A stretch of 64,000 nt of DNA from the NCBI GenBank assembly GCA_934541105.1, contig CAKTDA010000001.1, forward strand, positions 496,001 through 560,000. The letters are read 5' to 3'. Position numbers and translations under genes: made by a program. Of the stretch, positions 37,730-45,585 are shown piece by piece. The notes under the pieces were generated by a model. The model did no database searches. It was not told where the DNA came from and was given only the letters and a program-made list of their open reading frames with translations. The number at the start of each line of letters is the position of its first letter. Position 1 is the stretch's first letter. The DNA comes from an uncultured Luteitalea sp. (GTDB taxonomy: Bacteria; Acidobacteriota; Vicinamibacteria; Vicinamibacterales; Vicinamibacteraceae).

Positions 37730-38787
37730 CGGTCCCCCATCCGGCGAAGGGCGAGCCCCACGGCCACGGTGGCCGCGGCGGCAGCCTCCGCGAGCACGGG
37801 CACGCCGAACCTGGCGGCATCGAAGCCGATCGTCTTGAACGGGTCGAGAACCTCCACGGGGATGCCGAGTCGCTCGTGGAGCGCCTCGACGAGCCCGCCG
37901 ACCTGCGCGCCACCGCCGGTCACGAGCAGCAGGTCGATGTGGTCGGCTCCGGTGGTGCCGCGGAAGAAGTCGAGGGTCTTCTGCACCTCGAGGAGGACGG
38001 CTTCGGTGACCATCTGCAGGCTGGGGCCTGTCTGTGTGGCGTCGAGCCCGTCGGCCGCGTAACCCCGCTTGAGCAGGTCGGCGCTCTCCTGCGAAATCTG
38101 GAAGTCCTTCTGGAGGGCCTCCGTGTAGGCGTTGCCGCCGATGGGCACGTCGCGGGTGAACAGCGACTGCCCGGCGCGCACGATGTTGATGTTGATCGCG
38201 CTGGCGCCAATGTTCAGGAGGCCGACGATGGCGTCACGGGCGCCGTAGTTGGCCTCGTAGGCGTTCTGGAGGGCGAAGGCGTCGACGTCGACGATGGCGG
38301 GCACCCGACCGGCCTGGGCAATCACGCCCGTGTAGTCGGCAATCGTTTCCTTCTTGGCCGCCACGAGCAGCACGTCCATCGTCCCAGCCGTGGTGCCCTT
38401 GGGGGGGCGGCTCAGGACCTGGTAGTCAAGGTTGACGTCCTGGATGTCGAACGGGATGTACTGCTCGGCTTCCCAGGTGATGGACGTCGCCAGCTCGGCA
38501 TCGGTCATGGCCGGCAGCGTGATCTTCTTCACGATGACGGCATTGCCCGAGAGGGATGCGGCGACGTCCTTGTTCTTGATGCCGAGGCGCTCGAAGAGGC
38601 GGCGGATGGTGTCGGCGACTGCCGTGCCGTCGATGATGGCGCCATCGACGATGGCGTCCGGCGGCAGGGGCTCGATCCCGAAGGCCGCGACTTTCCAGGC
38701 CTTGCCCGAGGCCTTCAGCTCGACGGCCTTGACGGCGCTCGATCCGATGTCCAGTCCGACGACGGGTTTCTGCTTGCGGAAGAGCAC
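37726..38787 (-). CDS. pilM: Type IV pilus actin-like ATPase PilM
   Basis: A 353-residue cytoplasmic FtsA/actin-fold protein. Phosphate-binding segment VGLDIGSSAVKAVELKASG, then KKITLPAMTDAELATSITWE and AEQYIPFDIQDVNLDYQVL, the PilM signature, LLNIGASAININIVRAGQSL and LLVTGGGAQVGGLVEAL (phosphate 2 and adenosine motifs). It starts with GTG at 38787 behind AGGTGAGG. It is the first gene of the pilus operon and has a sigma-54 promoter about 83 bases upstream. A run of seven G at about 38401 lies inside the gene, and the frame is intact across it. Confidence 0.95.
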   Translation of the reverse strand: MLFRKQKPVVGLDIGSSAVKAVELKASGKAWKVAAFGIEPLPPDAIVDGAIIDGTAVADTIRRLFERLGIKNKDVAASLSGNAVIVKKITLPAMTDAELATSITWEAEQYIPFDIQDVNLDYQVLSRPPKGTTAGTMDVLLVAAKKETIADYTGVIAQAGRVPAIVDVDAFALQNAYEANYGARDAIVGLLNIGASAININIVRAGQSLFTRDVPIGGNAYTEALQKDFQISQESADLLKRGYAADGLDATQTGPSLQMVTEAVLLEVQKTLDFFRGTTGADHIDLLLVTGGGAQVGGLVEALHERLGIPVEVLDPFKTIGFDAARFGVPVLAEAAAAATVAVGLALRRMGDR

Positions 38788-38869
38788 GCCGACCTCACCT
38801 GGGTGCGGGACGGACTTGCGGGCCCGGCGACATGCCGGAGGCGCAGGTTCGTAACCGGCACAGCATTAG

Positions 38870-38884
38870 GCAAGGGCGGTGCCA
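38870..38884 (-). promoter_or_regulatory. Sigma-54 (-24/-12) promoter of the pilMNOPQ operon
   Basis: On the minus strand the bases read TGGCAC-CGCCC-TTGC: -24 hexamer TGGCAC at 38884-38879, a 5-base spacer, and -12 TTGC at 38873-38870. All ten defined positions match the RpoN consensus and the spacing is exact. The expected start is near 38859, giving a leader of about 70 bases before the GTG of pilM. RpoN control of pilA is known in Pseudomonas, Geobacter and Myxococcus; control of pilM here is read from the sequence. Confidence 0.75.
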
Positions 38885-39077
38885 GCCAGATTTGCAATGA
38901 ATCGGGCTACGTCAGGTGGGTGAATCGCACTTTCGGCACGCCAAGCCCGTGCGCGCGCTGCCAGAATTGTGACAGGGGGCGTCGGAGAAGCGACCGAGGG
39001 CTATCGAAGGGCGGGGCGCAGAAGGGCCCCTGAAGGGAACCAGGGAGAAACCGGAGGCGGTGCGCCCGCGGAATCTG

Positions 39078-39107
39078 TTGACAGCGTGGCGCGGCGCCCT
39101 CTATCAT
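39078..39107 (+). promoter_or_regulatory. Sigma-70 promoter of the rplM-rpsI operon
   Basis: TTGACA at 39078-39083, an 18-base spacer and TATCAT at 39102-39107. This is the best housekeeping promoter in the window. The start would be near 39114, 34 bases before the rplM ATG, and AAGGAG at 39129-39134 serves as ribosome-binding site. Confidence 0.8.
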
Positions 39108-39147
39108 CCCCTTTTGCTGTGTGTCAGCAAGGAGCTAAAGGGTCATC

Positions 39148-39579
39148 ATGAGCACGTTCATTCCGAGCGCCAACGCCATCGAGCGACGCTGGCACGTCAT
39201 CGATGCGGCCGGGCAGTCGCTCGGGCGGGTGGCCAGCGTGGCTGCCACGGTCCTGCAGGGCAAGCACAAGCCGACGTATACCCCCTTCCTCGATTGCGGC
39301 GACCACGTGGTGGTCGTGAACGCGGCGCAGGCCGTGCTGACCGGGCAGAAGGAAGAGCAGAAACTGTATCGGTACCACAGCGGGTACGAGGGCGGTCTGC
39401 GTGAAGAGCGGGCCAAGGACCTCCGCAAGCGTCGTCCGGCACGGCTGGTGGAAGAAGCCATCCGGGGCATGCTGCCGAAGACGAAGCTGGGCGACCAGAT
39501 GTACCGCAAGCTGAACGTGTACGAGCGCGCCGATCACCCGCACCAGGCGCAGAAGCCCCAGTCCCTCGAGGTCGAGTAA
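39148..39579 (+). CDS. rplM: Large-subunit ribosomal protein L13 (uL13)
   Basis: A 143-residue protein of normal length: RRWHVIDAAGQSLGRVAS, LQGKHKPTYTPFLDCGDHVV, VLTGQKEEQKLYRYHSGYEG and EEAIRGMLPKTKLGDQMYRK are family blocks. It binds 23S rRNA early in assembly. It heads the two-gene rplM-rpsI unit found in most bacteria, under the promoter at 39078. Confidence 0.98.
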   Translation: MSTFIPSANAIERRWHVIDAAGQSLGRVASVAATVLQGKHKPTYTPFLDCGDHVVVVNAAQAVLTGQKEEQKLYRYHSGYEGGLREERAKDLRKRRPARLVEEAIRGMLPKTKLGDQMYRKLNVYERADHPHQAQKPQSLEVE

Positions 39580-39581
39580 AC

Positions 39582-39974
39582 GTGGCAGTCATCCAGTATT
39601 ACGGCACCGGGCGTCGCAAGTCCTCGACGGCTCGGGTGTTCCTGCGCCCTGGCACCGGCCAGATCACGATTAACGCCAAGCCCATCGCCGACGCCGTCAA
39701 CACCGAGTCGCTGCGCCTGCAGGTCCGGTCGCCGCTCGTGCTGACCGAGACGCTCGACAAGTTCGACATCGTGGCGACGACTGCGGGCGGCGGCATCTCC
39801 GGGATGGCCGGCGCGCTGCGCCTCGGCATCGCGCGTGCACTCTGCCTCTACAACGCGGAGCTGCGTGGCCGCCTGAAGAAGGCCGGCCTGCTGACGCGCG
39901 ACCAGCGCGCCAAGGAACGCAAGAAGTACGGCCTGGCAGGCGCCCGCAAGCGCTTCCAGTTCAGCAAGCGCTAG
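39582..39974 (+). CDS. rpsI: Small-subunit ribosomal protein S9 (uS9)
   Basis: A 130-residue protein from a GTG start 2 bases after rplM. YYGTGRRKSSTARVFLRPGT, ATTAGGGISGMAGALRLGIA and the C-terminal KKYGLAGARKRFQFSKR are diagnostic; the terminal S-K-R tail contacts P-site tRNA. Translationally coupled to L13. Confidence 0.98.
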   Translation: MAVIQYYGTGRRKSSTARVFLRPGTGQITINAKPIADAVNTESLRLQVRSPLVLTETLDKFDIVATTAGGGISGMAGALRLGIARALCLYNAELRGRLKKAGLLTRDQRAKERKKYGLAGARKRFQFSKR

Positions 39975-40090
39975 TGCAGGACCCGGGCGTGGCCTCTGCC
40001 GCGCCCGGCGCAGGAAACGAGTCTGGACGATCCGTCCGGAACGTAACGACATGGGACGCAAGAGGCGTCCGAGAAGGTGTTGGAGGAAGC

Positions 40091-40918
40091 TTGACCCCGA
40101 TTGCTGTCAAAGACCTGCTCGAGGCTGGTGTGCACTTCGGCCACCAGACCAAGCGCTGGAACCCGAAGATGAAGCCGTACATCTTCGGCGAGCGCAATGG
40201 CATCTACATCATCGACCTCGGCAAGACCGCGCGCCTGTTCCGCGACGCCGAGCAGTTCGTGATGCAGCTGGCCAGCGAGGGTCGAACCCTGCTCTTCGTC
40301 GGCACGAAGCGCCAGGCCCAGGACGCAATCGCCGAAGAGGCGCAGCGCTGCGGCATGTTCTACGTGAACCAGCGCTGGCTCGGCGGCCTGCTCACCAACT
40401 TCGCGACGATCCAGCGCAGCCTCGCCCGCCTGCGCGACCTCGAAGCGATGGAAACCGACGGCCGCTACGACATCCTGTCGAAGAAGGAGATCGCGCGTCT
40501 CGAGAAGGAGAAGCGCAAGCTCCAGAAGAACCTCGACGGCATCCGTCACATGGACCGCCTGCCCGACGCCGTGTTCATCGTGGACACGCGGCACGAGCAG
40601 ATTGCCGTGGACGAAGCGCGCAAGCTCAAGATCCCCGTCATCGGCATCGTCGACACCAACTGCGATCCCGATCAGGTCGATTTCGCGATTCCGGGCAACG
40701 ACGACGCGCTGCGAGCCATCCGCCTGTTCGCGGCACGTGTGGCCGACGCCGTCAACGCCGGTCGCGGCGTGCGCGAGTCGGCGCAGGCCGAAGAGCCGGT
40801 GGCCGTCGGGCCCGACGGCGAGGCTGTCGGCAAGACGGGCGAGCCGTTGCGCGCCCAGCAGCGGGCGGCCCGCCCGGCAGCGCAGAAAACCGAACCCGCC
40901 GCGCCGGCCTCGGTCTGA
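40091..40918 (+). CDS. rpsB: Small-subunit ribosomal protein S2 (uS2)
   Basis: A 275-residue protein starting at a TTG codon (LTPIAVKDLLEAGVHFGHQT); the frame is open further upstream, but GGAGG at 40082-40086 and family alignment place the start here, and no ATG or GTG lies nearby in frame. KRWNPKMKPYIFGERNGIYI, RWLGGLLTNFATIQRSLARL and IPVIGIVDTNCDPDQVDFAI are S2 blocks. The last 45 residues are an Ala/Pro/Glu-rich extension. The rare TTG start may limit synthesis. A strong terminator follows the gene. Confidence 0.95.
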   Translation: MTPIAVKDLLEAGVHFGHQTKRWNPKMKPYIFGERNGIYIIDLGKTARLFRDAEQFVMQLASEGRTLLFVGTKRQAQDAIAEEAQRCGMFYVNQRWLGGLLTNFATIQRSLARLRDLEAMETDGRYDILSKKEIARLEKEKRKLQKNLDGIRHMDRLPDAVFIVDTRHEQIAVDEARKLKIPVIGIVDTNCDPDQVDFAIPGNDDALRAIRLFAARVADAVNAGRGVRESAQAEEPVAVGPDGEAVGKTGEPLRAQQRAARPAAQKTEPAAPASV

Positions 40919-40947
40919 CACCGACGCACTCGCGGTGATGGTCCCAG

Positions 40948-40978
40948 ACGCCGGCCGACTCGTCGGCCGGCGTTTCTT
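40948..40978 (+). terminator. Intrinsic terminator or attenuator between rpsB and tsf
   Basis: ACGCCGGCCGA (40948-40958) and TCGGCCGGCGT (40963-40973) form an 11-base perfect stem with loop CTCG, followed by TTCTTGT. It is the clearest terminator in the window. E. coli also has an attenuator in the rpsB-tsf gap, which lowers EF-Ts relative to S2 expression from the same promoter. Confidence 0.85.
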
Positions 40979-41010
40979 GTATCCCCCTTTTCTTCCTGGA
41001 ATCACATCCC

Positions 41011-41871
41011 ATGGCAATCACGGCTGAGATGGTCAAGAACCTGCGCGAGCGCACCGGCGCGGGCATGATGGAGTGCAAGACGGCGCTCACCGAGAGCAAC
41101 GGCGACGTCGAGGCGGCAATCGAGTACCTCCGCAAGCGCGGCCTCGCCCAGGCGGCCAAGCGTGCCGGCCGTGTGGCGTCCGAAGGCGTCGTCGGCATCA
41201 AGGTGAGCGACGACCGCACGAAGGGTGTCCTCGCCGAGGTCAACTGCGAGACCGACTTCGTCGCGCGCAACGACGGCTTCAAGGCCCTCGTGGACGAGAT
41301 CACGAACACGGTGTTCGAGAGCGAACTGTCACACGAGGCGCTCGTGGCCGCAGACGGCCCGGTGGGCAGCCGCATCACGGCCGAGATCGCCAAGGTCGGC
41401 GAGAACATGGCCGTGCCGCGCACGGCGCGGCTGAACGCGGACTACGTCGGCAGCTACAGCCACATGGGCGGCAAGATCGGCGTGCTCGTGCAGATCGACG
41501 GCGCGACCGGCGACGCGACCAGCCACGAGGCGTTCCGGGCATTCGTCAACGAGCTCGCGATGCACGTGGCCGCAGCGGCCCCGACCTACACGACGCGTGC
41601 AGAGGTGCCCGCCGACGCCGTCGAGAAGGAGAAGGAGATCTACCGCGCCCAGATGGCCGAGTCCGGCAAGCCGGCCAACGTCATCGAGAAGATCGTCGAG
41701 GGCAAGCTCGGCGCGTTCTACGAGCAGATCTGTCTTGTGGACCAGCCGACGATCCGCGACCCGAAGGTCAAGGTGTCGCAGGCCCTCGCGGCCGTGTCCA
41801 AAACGATTGGCGCGCCGATCGCCATCACGGGGTTCGCGCGCTTCAAGGTCGGCGAGGCCAGCCAGGCGTAG
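41011..41871 (+). CDS. tsf: Elongation factor Ts
   Basis: A 286-residue exchange factor that releases GDP from EF-Tu. ITAEMVKNLRERTGAGMMEC and KTALTESNGDVEAAIEYLRK are the N-terminal UBA-like part; EVNCETDFVARNDGFKALVD contains the T-D-F-V contact to EF-Tu. The core has both sub-domains, so it is the long form. It lies after the terminator at 40948, with a C/T-rich leader and no obvious Shine-Dalgarno. Confidence 0.97.
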   Translation: MAITAEMVKNLRERTGAGMMECKTALTESNGDVEAAIEYLRKRGLAQAAKRAGRVASEGVVGIKVSDDRTKGVLAEVNCETDFVARNDGFKALVDEITNTVFESELSHEALVAADGPVGSRITAEIAKVGENMAVPRTARLNADYVGSYSHMGGKIGVLVQIDGATGDATSHEAFRAFVNELAMHVAAAAPTYTTRAEVPADAVEKEKEIYRAQMAESGKPANVIEKIVEGKLGAFYEQICLVDQPTIRDPKVKVSQALAAVSKTIGAPIAITGFARFKVGEASQA

Positions 41872-41903
41872 TTGGCCGACGGCCTGCGGGCTGCAGCCTG
41901 GCG

Positions 41904-41931
41904 AGGGCGCCTCTGCACATCGAGGCGCCCT
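41904..41931 (+). terminator. Intrinsic terminator after tsf
   Basis: AGGGCGCCTC (41904-41913) and GAGGCGCCCT (41922-41931) give a 10-base perfect stem with an 8-base loop, then TCGTATTTC. It separates tsf from pyrH, which has its own promoter. Confidence 0.8.
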
Positions 41932-41983
41932 TCGTATTTCGGGCAGGCTGCAGGCTGAAGGCTGTGGGCGGCCTCGCGCGTTC

Positions 41984-41989
41984 TATAAT
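41984..41989 (+). promoter_or_regulatory. TATAAT -10 element just ahead of pyrH (leaderless candidate)
   Basis: TATAAT ends 10 bases before the pyrH ATG, so transcription should begin only 3-5 bases before the start codon. There is no Shine-Dalgarno sequence in front of the ATG. No good -35 hexamer is seen at 17 bases. Confidence 0.55.
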
Positions 41990-41999
41990 CTCGCCCTGC

Positions 42000-42722
42000 A
42001 TGTCGTCGTCACATCCCGCCTACGGTCGCGTCCTCCTCAAGTTGTCCGGTGAAGCCCTGATGGGCGATCAGGGATACGGTGTCGATCCCGCGGTGGTGAC
42101 CCGCATTGCGGAGGATGTCGCGGAGATTCGCGGCCTCGGCGTGCAGGTGGCCATCGTCATCGGCGGCGGCAACATCTTCCGCGGGATGGCGGGCAGCGCG
42201 CGCGGCATGGATCGCGCGACGGCCGACTACATGGGCATGCTGGCCACGGTGATGAACGGCCTCGCACTGCAGGACGCCCTCGAGCACCACGACGTCCCGA
42301 CGCGCGTGCTGACGGCCATCGAGATGCGGGCCGTTGCCGAACCGTTCATCCGCCGCCGCGCCATCCGCCACCTGGAGAAGGGGCGCGTCGTCGTGTTCGC
42401 CGCCGGCACCGGCAACCCCTACTTCACGACCGACACGGCCGCCGCGCTGCGCGCGATGGAAGTGAAGGCCGACATCATCATGAAGGCCACGAAGGTCGAC
42501 GGCATCTACACCGCCGACCCGAAGAAGGATCCCGCGGCGACGCGCTACGATCGCATCACGTACCTGCAGGTGCTCGAGCAGGGCCTGCAGGTCATGGATG
42601 CCACGGCGATCTCGCTGTGCATGGACAACAAGATGCCCATCGTGGTGCTCGACCTGAACGCGCGCGGCAGCATGCGGCGCGCCATCATGGGCGAGTCGGT
42701 GGGCTCGCTCGTCACCGCCTGA
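42000..42722 (+). CDS. pyrH: UMP kinase
   Basis: A 240-residue amino-acid-kinase-fold enzyme phosphorylating UMP to UDP. YGRVLLKLSGEALMGDQGYG, VAIVIGGGNIFRGMAGSARG, RATADYMGMLATVMNGLALQ and FAAGTGNPYFTTDTAAALRA are UMP kinase blocks, with GIYTADPKKDPAATRYD. The ATG at 42000 is preceded by a TATAAT at -16, so the message may be leaderless. Next comes frr, the usual partner. Confidence 0.97.
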   Translation: MSSSHPAYGRVLLKLSGEALMGDQGYGVDPAVVTRIAEDVAEIRGLGVQVAIVIGGGNIFRGMAGSARGMDRATADYMGMLATVMNGLALQDALEHHDVPTRVLTAIEMRAVAEPFIRRRAIRHLEKGRVVVFAAGTGNPYFTTDTAAALRAMEVKADIIMKATKVDGIYTADPKKDPAATRYDRITYLQVLEQGLQVMDATAISLCMDNKMPIVVLDLNARGSMRRAIMGESVGSLVTA

Positions 42723-42744
42723 ACCGGCGCAGGACTCACGAACG

Positions 42745-43314
42745 ATGGACGCCTCCGATCTCAACTCGCTGTTCGACGACTCGCGCAAGCGCATGGTCGC
42801 CGTGGTCGATCACCTCAAGCGCGAGCTTGCCGGCGTGCGCACGGGCCGTGCCTCGACGTCACTGCTCGACGGCGTGCACGTCGAGGCCTACGGATCCTCG
42901 ATGCCCCTCAACCAGGTGGCCCAGCTCTCGGTGCCCGAGTCCACGCTGATCGTCGCGCAGCCGTTCGATCCGCAGCTGATGGGCGCGATCGAGAAGGCCA
43001 TCCGCGCATCGAACCTCGGGCTCAACCCGAGCAACGACGGCAAGGTGGTGCGCATCCCCCTGCCGGCGCTCACCGAGGAGCGGCGCAAGGAGCTCACGCG
43101 GGTCGTCCACAAGCTCGCCGAGGAGGCACGCAACGGCGTGCGGCAGGTGCGGCGCGACGCCAACGACCGCCTCAAGAAGCTGCTCAAGGACCACGCGATC
43201 TCCGAGGACAACGAGCGGCGGGGCCTCGACGACGTGCAGAAGCTGACCGACCAGCACGTCGGCCAGATCGACGAGTTCCAGAAGAAGAAGGACCAGGAAC
43301 TCCTCACGGTGTGA
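42745..43314 (+). CDS. frr: Ribosome recycling factor
   Basis: A 189-residue protein, normal for the family. VVDHLKRELAGVRTGRASTS, AIRASNLGLNPSNDGKVVRI and PLPALTEERRKELTRVVHKL are diagnostic. With EF-G it splits the post-termination ribosome. The stop overlaps the start of the asparaginase gene (GTGA). Confidence 0.97.
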   Translation: MDASDLNSLFDDSRKRMVAVVDHLKRELAGVRTGRASTSLLDGVHVEAYGSSMPLNQVAQLSVPESTLIVAQPFDPQLMGAIEKAIRASNLGLNPSNDGKVVRIPLPALTEERRKELTRVVHKLAEEARNGVRQVRRDANDRLKKLLKDHAISEDNERRGLDDVQKLTDQHVGQIDEFQKKKDQELLTV

Positions 43315-44327
43315 GCGTTCCCGGCGTCGCCATCCTCTTCACGGGCGGCACGATCTCGATGCGCGTCGACGCGCGCACGGGATCGGCCGTGCCCGCCCTG
43401 CGCGGCGACGACATCCTCGCGCACGTCCCGCAGCTCGCGGCAATCGCCGACATCGAGCTCGAAGACGTCTCCCAGCTGCCGGGTCCTCACGTCACGCCCG
43501 AGCACATGTGGCGCCTCGCGCGCCGCGTCGCGGCGTGGATCGAGCGGCCGGACATCGACGGCGTCGTCGTCACCCACGGCACCGACACGCTCGAGGAGAC
43601 GGCGTACTTCCTCGACATCTCGCTCCGGACCGACAAGCCCGTCGTGCTCGTCGGCGCCATCCGCACGATGTCGGAACCGAGCTGGGACGGCCCGGCCAAC
43701 CTCGTACATGCCGTGCAGGTCGCCGGCGCACCGGTGTCGAGGGGCCGCGGCGTGATGGTGGCCATGAACGAACAGATCCTCTCGGCTCGCGAGGTCGAGA
43801 AGGTCCACACCGAGGCGGCTGCGTCGTTCCAGTCCCGGGAGTTCGGCCCGGTGGGCGTCGTGGACGGCGGCCTCGTCCGCTTCCTGCGATCGAGCCCGCG
43901 GGAACGTGCGTGGCACGACGCCGATGCCGACGGCATCCTCCGCGTGCGGCGCATCGAGCCCGACGTGGACCTGATCAAGGTCGCAGCCGGGACCGACGGG
44001 CGTTTCGTCCGCTGCTCGATGGCGAGCGGGGCGAAGGGATTGGTGATCGAGGCGCTCGGGCGTGGCAACGTCCCGCCCGCGATGCTCGGCGATCTCGGTG
44101 CGGTCGTGGCGGCAGGGCTGCCGGTGGTGCTGACGTCGCGCTGCGGGGCCGGCAGCGTGCGCGAGCGTTACGGGTACGAAGGCGGAGGCCGCGGGCTGCG
44201 CGACCTCGGGCTCGTCTTCGCGGGGCGCCTGACCGGCGTGAAGGCGCGCATCAAGCTGATGCTCGCCCTCGGCCATACGCAGGACCTCGAGGCGCTGCGC
44301 GCGATCTTCGACGACCCGATGGGGTGA
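43311..44327 (+). CDS. L-asparaginase (type I/II asparaginase family)
   Basis: A 338-residue protein from a GTG start coupled to frr. Both active-site motifs are there: ILFTGGTISMRVDA with the nucleophilic Thr, and VVTHGTDTLEETAYFLDISL with the second Thr and the Asp. It also has RTMSEPSWDGPANLVHAVQV and GLVIEALGRGNVPP. No signal peptide, so it is a cytoplasmic enzyme that hydrolyses asparagine to aspartate and ammonia. It forms the end of an otherwise translational cluster. The neighbours do not explain its role. Confidence 0.92.
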   Translation: MSVPGVAILFTGGTISMRVDARTGSAVPALRGDDILAHVPQLAAIADIELEDVSQLPGPHVTPEHMWRLARRVAAWIERPDIDGVVVTHGTDTLEETAYFLDISLRTDKPVVLVGAIRTMSEPSWDGPANLVHAVQVAGAPVSRGRGVMVAMNEQILSAREVEKVHTEAAASFQSREFGPVGVVDGGLVRFLRSSPRERAWHDADADGILRVRRIEPDVDLIKVAAGTDGRFVRCSMASGAKGLVIEALGRGNVPPAMLGDLGAVVAAGLPVVLTSRCGAGSVRERYGYEGGGRGLRDLGLVFAGRLTGVKARIKLMLALGHTQDLEALRAIFDDPMG

Positions 44328-44329
44328 CG

Positions 44330-45415
44330 CTACTCGTCGCCGAAGCTGATGCCGAGCGACTTGGCCGTGCGCACGACGTCGCCATCGGCGGGGACGAGGC
44401 GCATCTTGCCGCCGACATCCGCGAGCGGCACCGACCCGATCTCGGGCGGGTGGAACGCGACCATCCGATCGCTCTCCCCCTTCATCAGGAGCTCGACGGC
44501 CATGGCGCCGAAGCGCGTGGCCAGGATGCGATCGAAGCTCGTCGGCGATCCGCCCCGCTGCAGGTGGCCGAGCACGACCGTGCGCGTCTCCTTACCCGTC
44601 AGCTTCTCGAGTTCGGCGGAGATACGGTGGCCGACGCCACCGAGCCGTTCGACGTACCCGCCGTCGGCCGCCTTGACGAGCGACACCTTCCCGCCCTTCG
44701 GCACCGCACCTTCGGCAACGACGACGATGCTGAACTTCGCGCCGAAGGAATCACGGTCGGTGATCCGCTTGGCGACCGACTCGATGTCGTACGGGATCTC
44801 CGGGATCATGATGACGTCGGCGCCGCCGGCGACACCCGAGTAGAGCGCGATCCACCCGGCGTACCGCCCCATCACCTCGACCACCATCACGCGCTGGTGC
44901 GCCTGCGCGGTCGTGTGCAGCCGGTCGATGGCATCGGTGGCAAACGCGACGGCCGTGTCGAAGCCGAAGCAGTTGGTCGTGCCGACGATGTCGTTGTCGA
45001 TGGTCTTGGGTACGCCGATGATCGGCATGCCCTTCTTGTTGAACTCGTGGGCGATGGAGAGCGTCCCGTCGCCGCCGATGACGACGATGCCGTCGATCTG
45101 CAGCTTGTGGAACATCTCCATGCACCGCTCGGCATAGTCGCGAGGCCCGTCGGTCGTCGGGATCGGCTTGAGGAAGGGGTTCCCGCGGTTGACCGTGCCG
45201 AGGATCGTGCCACCGAGCCGGAGGATGCCCGTCACGTTCTTCGGCGTGAGCACCGTATGCCGGTTCGTCTCGAGCAGGCCGTCGAAGCTGTTCTCCAGCC
45301 CGAGGCACTCGATGCCGTGGTTGTAGGAGGCCTTGACCACCGCGCGGATGACCGCGTTCAGGCCGGGGGCATCGCCCCCGCCGGTGAGTACACCGATGCG
45401 ACGAACCTTGCTCAT
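44330..45415 (-). CDS. 6-phosphofructokinase (mixed-type active site)
   Basis: A 361-residue enzyme of the PfkA family. RRIGVLTGGGDAPGLNAVIR, IDGIVVIGGDGTLSIAHEFN, GVPKTIDNDIVGTTNCFGFD, EVMGRYAGWIALYSGVAGGA and LGHLQRGGSPTSFDRILATR are conserved. GGDGT (Gly at the E. coli 104 position) suggests ATP, while PKTIDND (Lys at the 124 position) is the pyrophosphate-type residue; this Gly/Lys mix occurs in a clade that contains both ATP and PPi enzymes, so the phosphoryl donor is uncertain. ATG 45415 is chosen on family alignment. It converges with the asparaginase gene with a 2-base gap and no terminator. Confidence 0.93.
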   Translation of the reverse strand: MSKVRRIGVLTGGGDAPGLNAVIRAVVKASYNHGIECLGLENSFDGLLETNRHTVLTPKNVTGILRLGGTILGTVNRGNPFLKPIPTTDGPRDYAERCMEMFHKLQIDGIVVIGGDGTLSIAHEFNKKGMPIIGVPKTIDNDIVGTTNCFGFDTAVAFATDAIDRLHTTAQAHQRVMVVEVMGRYAGWIALYSGVAGGADVIMIPEIPYDIESVAKRITDRDSFGAKFSIVVVAEGAVPKGGKVSLVKAADGGYVERLGGVGHRISAELEKLTGKETRTVVLGHLQRGGSPTSFDRILATRFGAMAVELLMKGESDRMVAFHPPEIGSVPLADVGGKMRLVPADGDVVRTAKSLGISFGDE

Positions 45416-45487
45416 ACGACGACGATTATCCTCTGGGGAAACAGAGACCGCTCCGACCCGTGCGGATCGCACTGGGGGAACCGGAGC

Positions 45488-45493
45488 AGTATA
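45488..45493 (-). promoter_or_regulatory. TATACT -10-like hexamer for pfkA
   Basis: On the minus strand TATACT stands about 73 bases before the pfkA ATG, within the gap to the lipoprotein gene. The -35 region has no TTGACA match, so confidence is low. Confidence 0.4.
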
Positions 45494-45503
45494 AGACGGA
45501 AAT

Positions 45504-45532
45504 GGGGTGCGCTGCGATGCGCAGAGCACCCC
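45504..45532 (-). terminator. Hairpin downstream of the glycine-zipper lipoprotein gene
   Basis: GGGGTGC (45504-45510) and GCACCCC (45526-45532) form a 7-base stem with an inner GCGC pairing; after it the minus strand reads CATTTCC. It lies 53 bases beyond the lipoprotein stop and just upstream of the pfkA -10, so it may insulate the two genes. Confidence 0.5.
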
Positions 45533-45585
45533 CATGACAGAACCGTCGCGATCCGGGCCGACGGGCGCAGCACCTCGGCCGCGGC

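Larger units (their letters stand above)
38788..39147. other. Divergent intergenic region between pilM and rplM
   Basis: These 360 bases hold two promoters pointing away from each other: a sigma-54 element for pilM (38870-38884) and a sigma-70 promoter for rplM (39078-39107). The stretch between 38885 and 39077 has no convincing gene; two short frames there (38907-39107 minus, 38969-39151 plus) have Arg/Pro-rich, structure-poor products and no ribosome-binding site. Confidence 0.8.

Noticed and set aside
38399..38408. A run of seven G inside pilM as a possible frameshift
   Set aside because: The PilM frame is continuous with recognisable motifs on both sides, so the run is real coding sequence.
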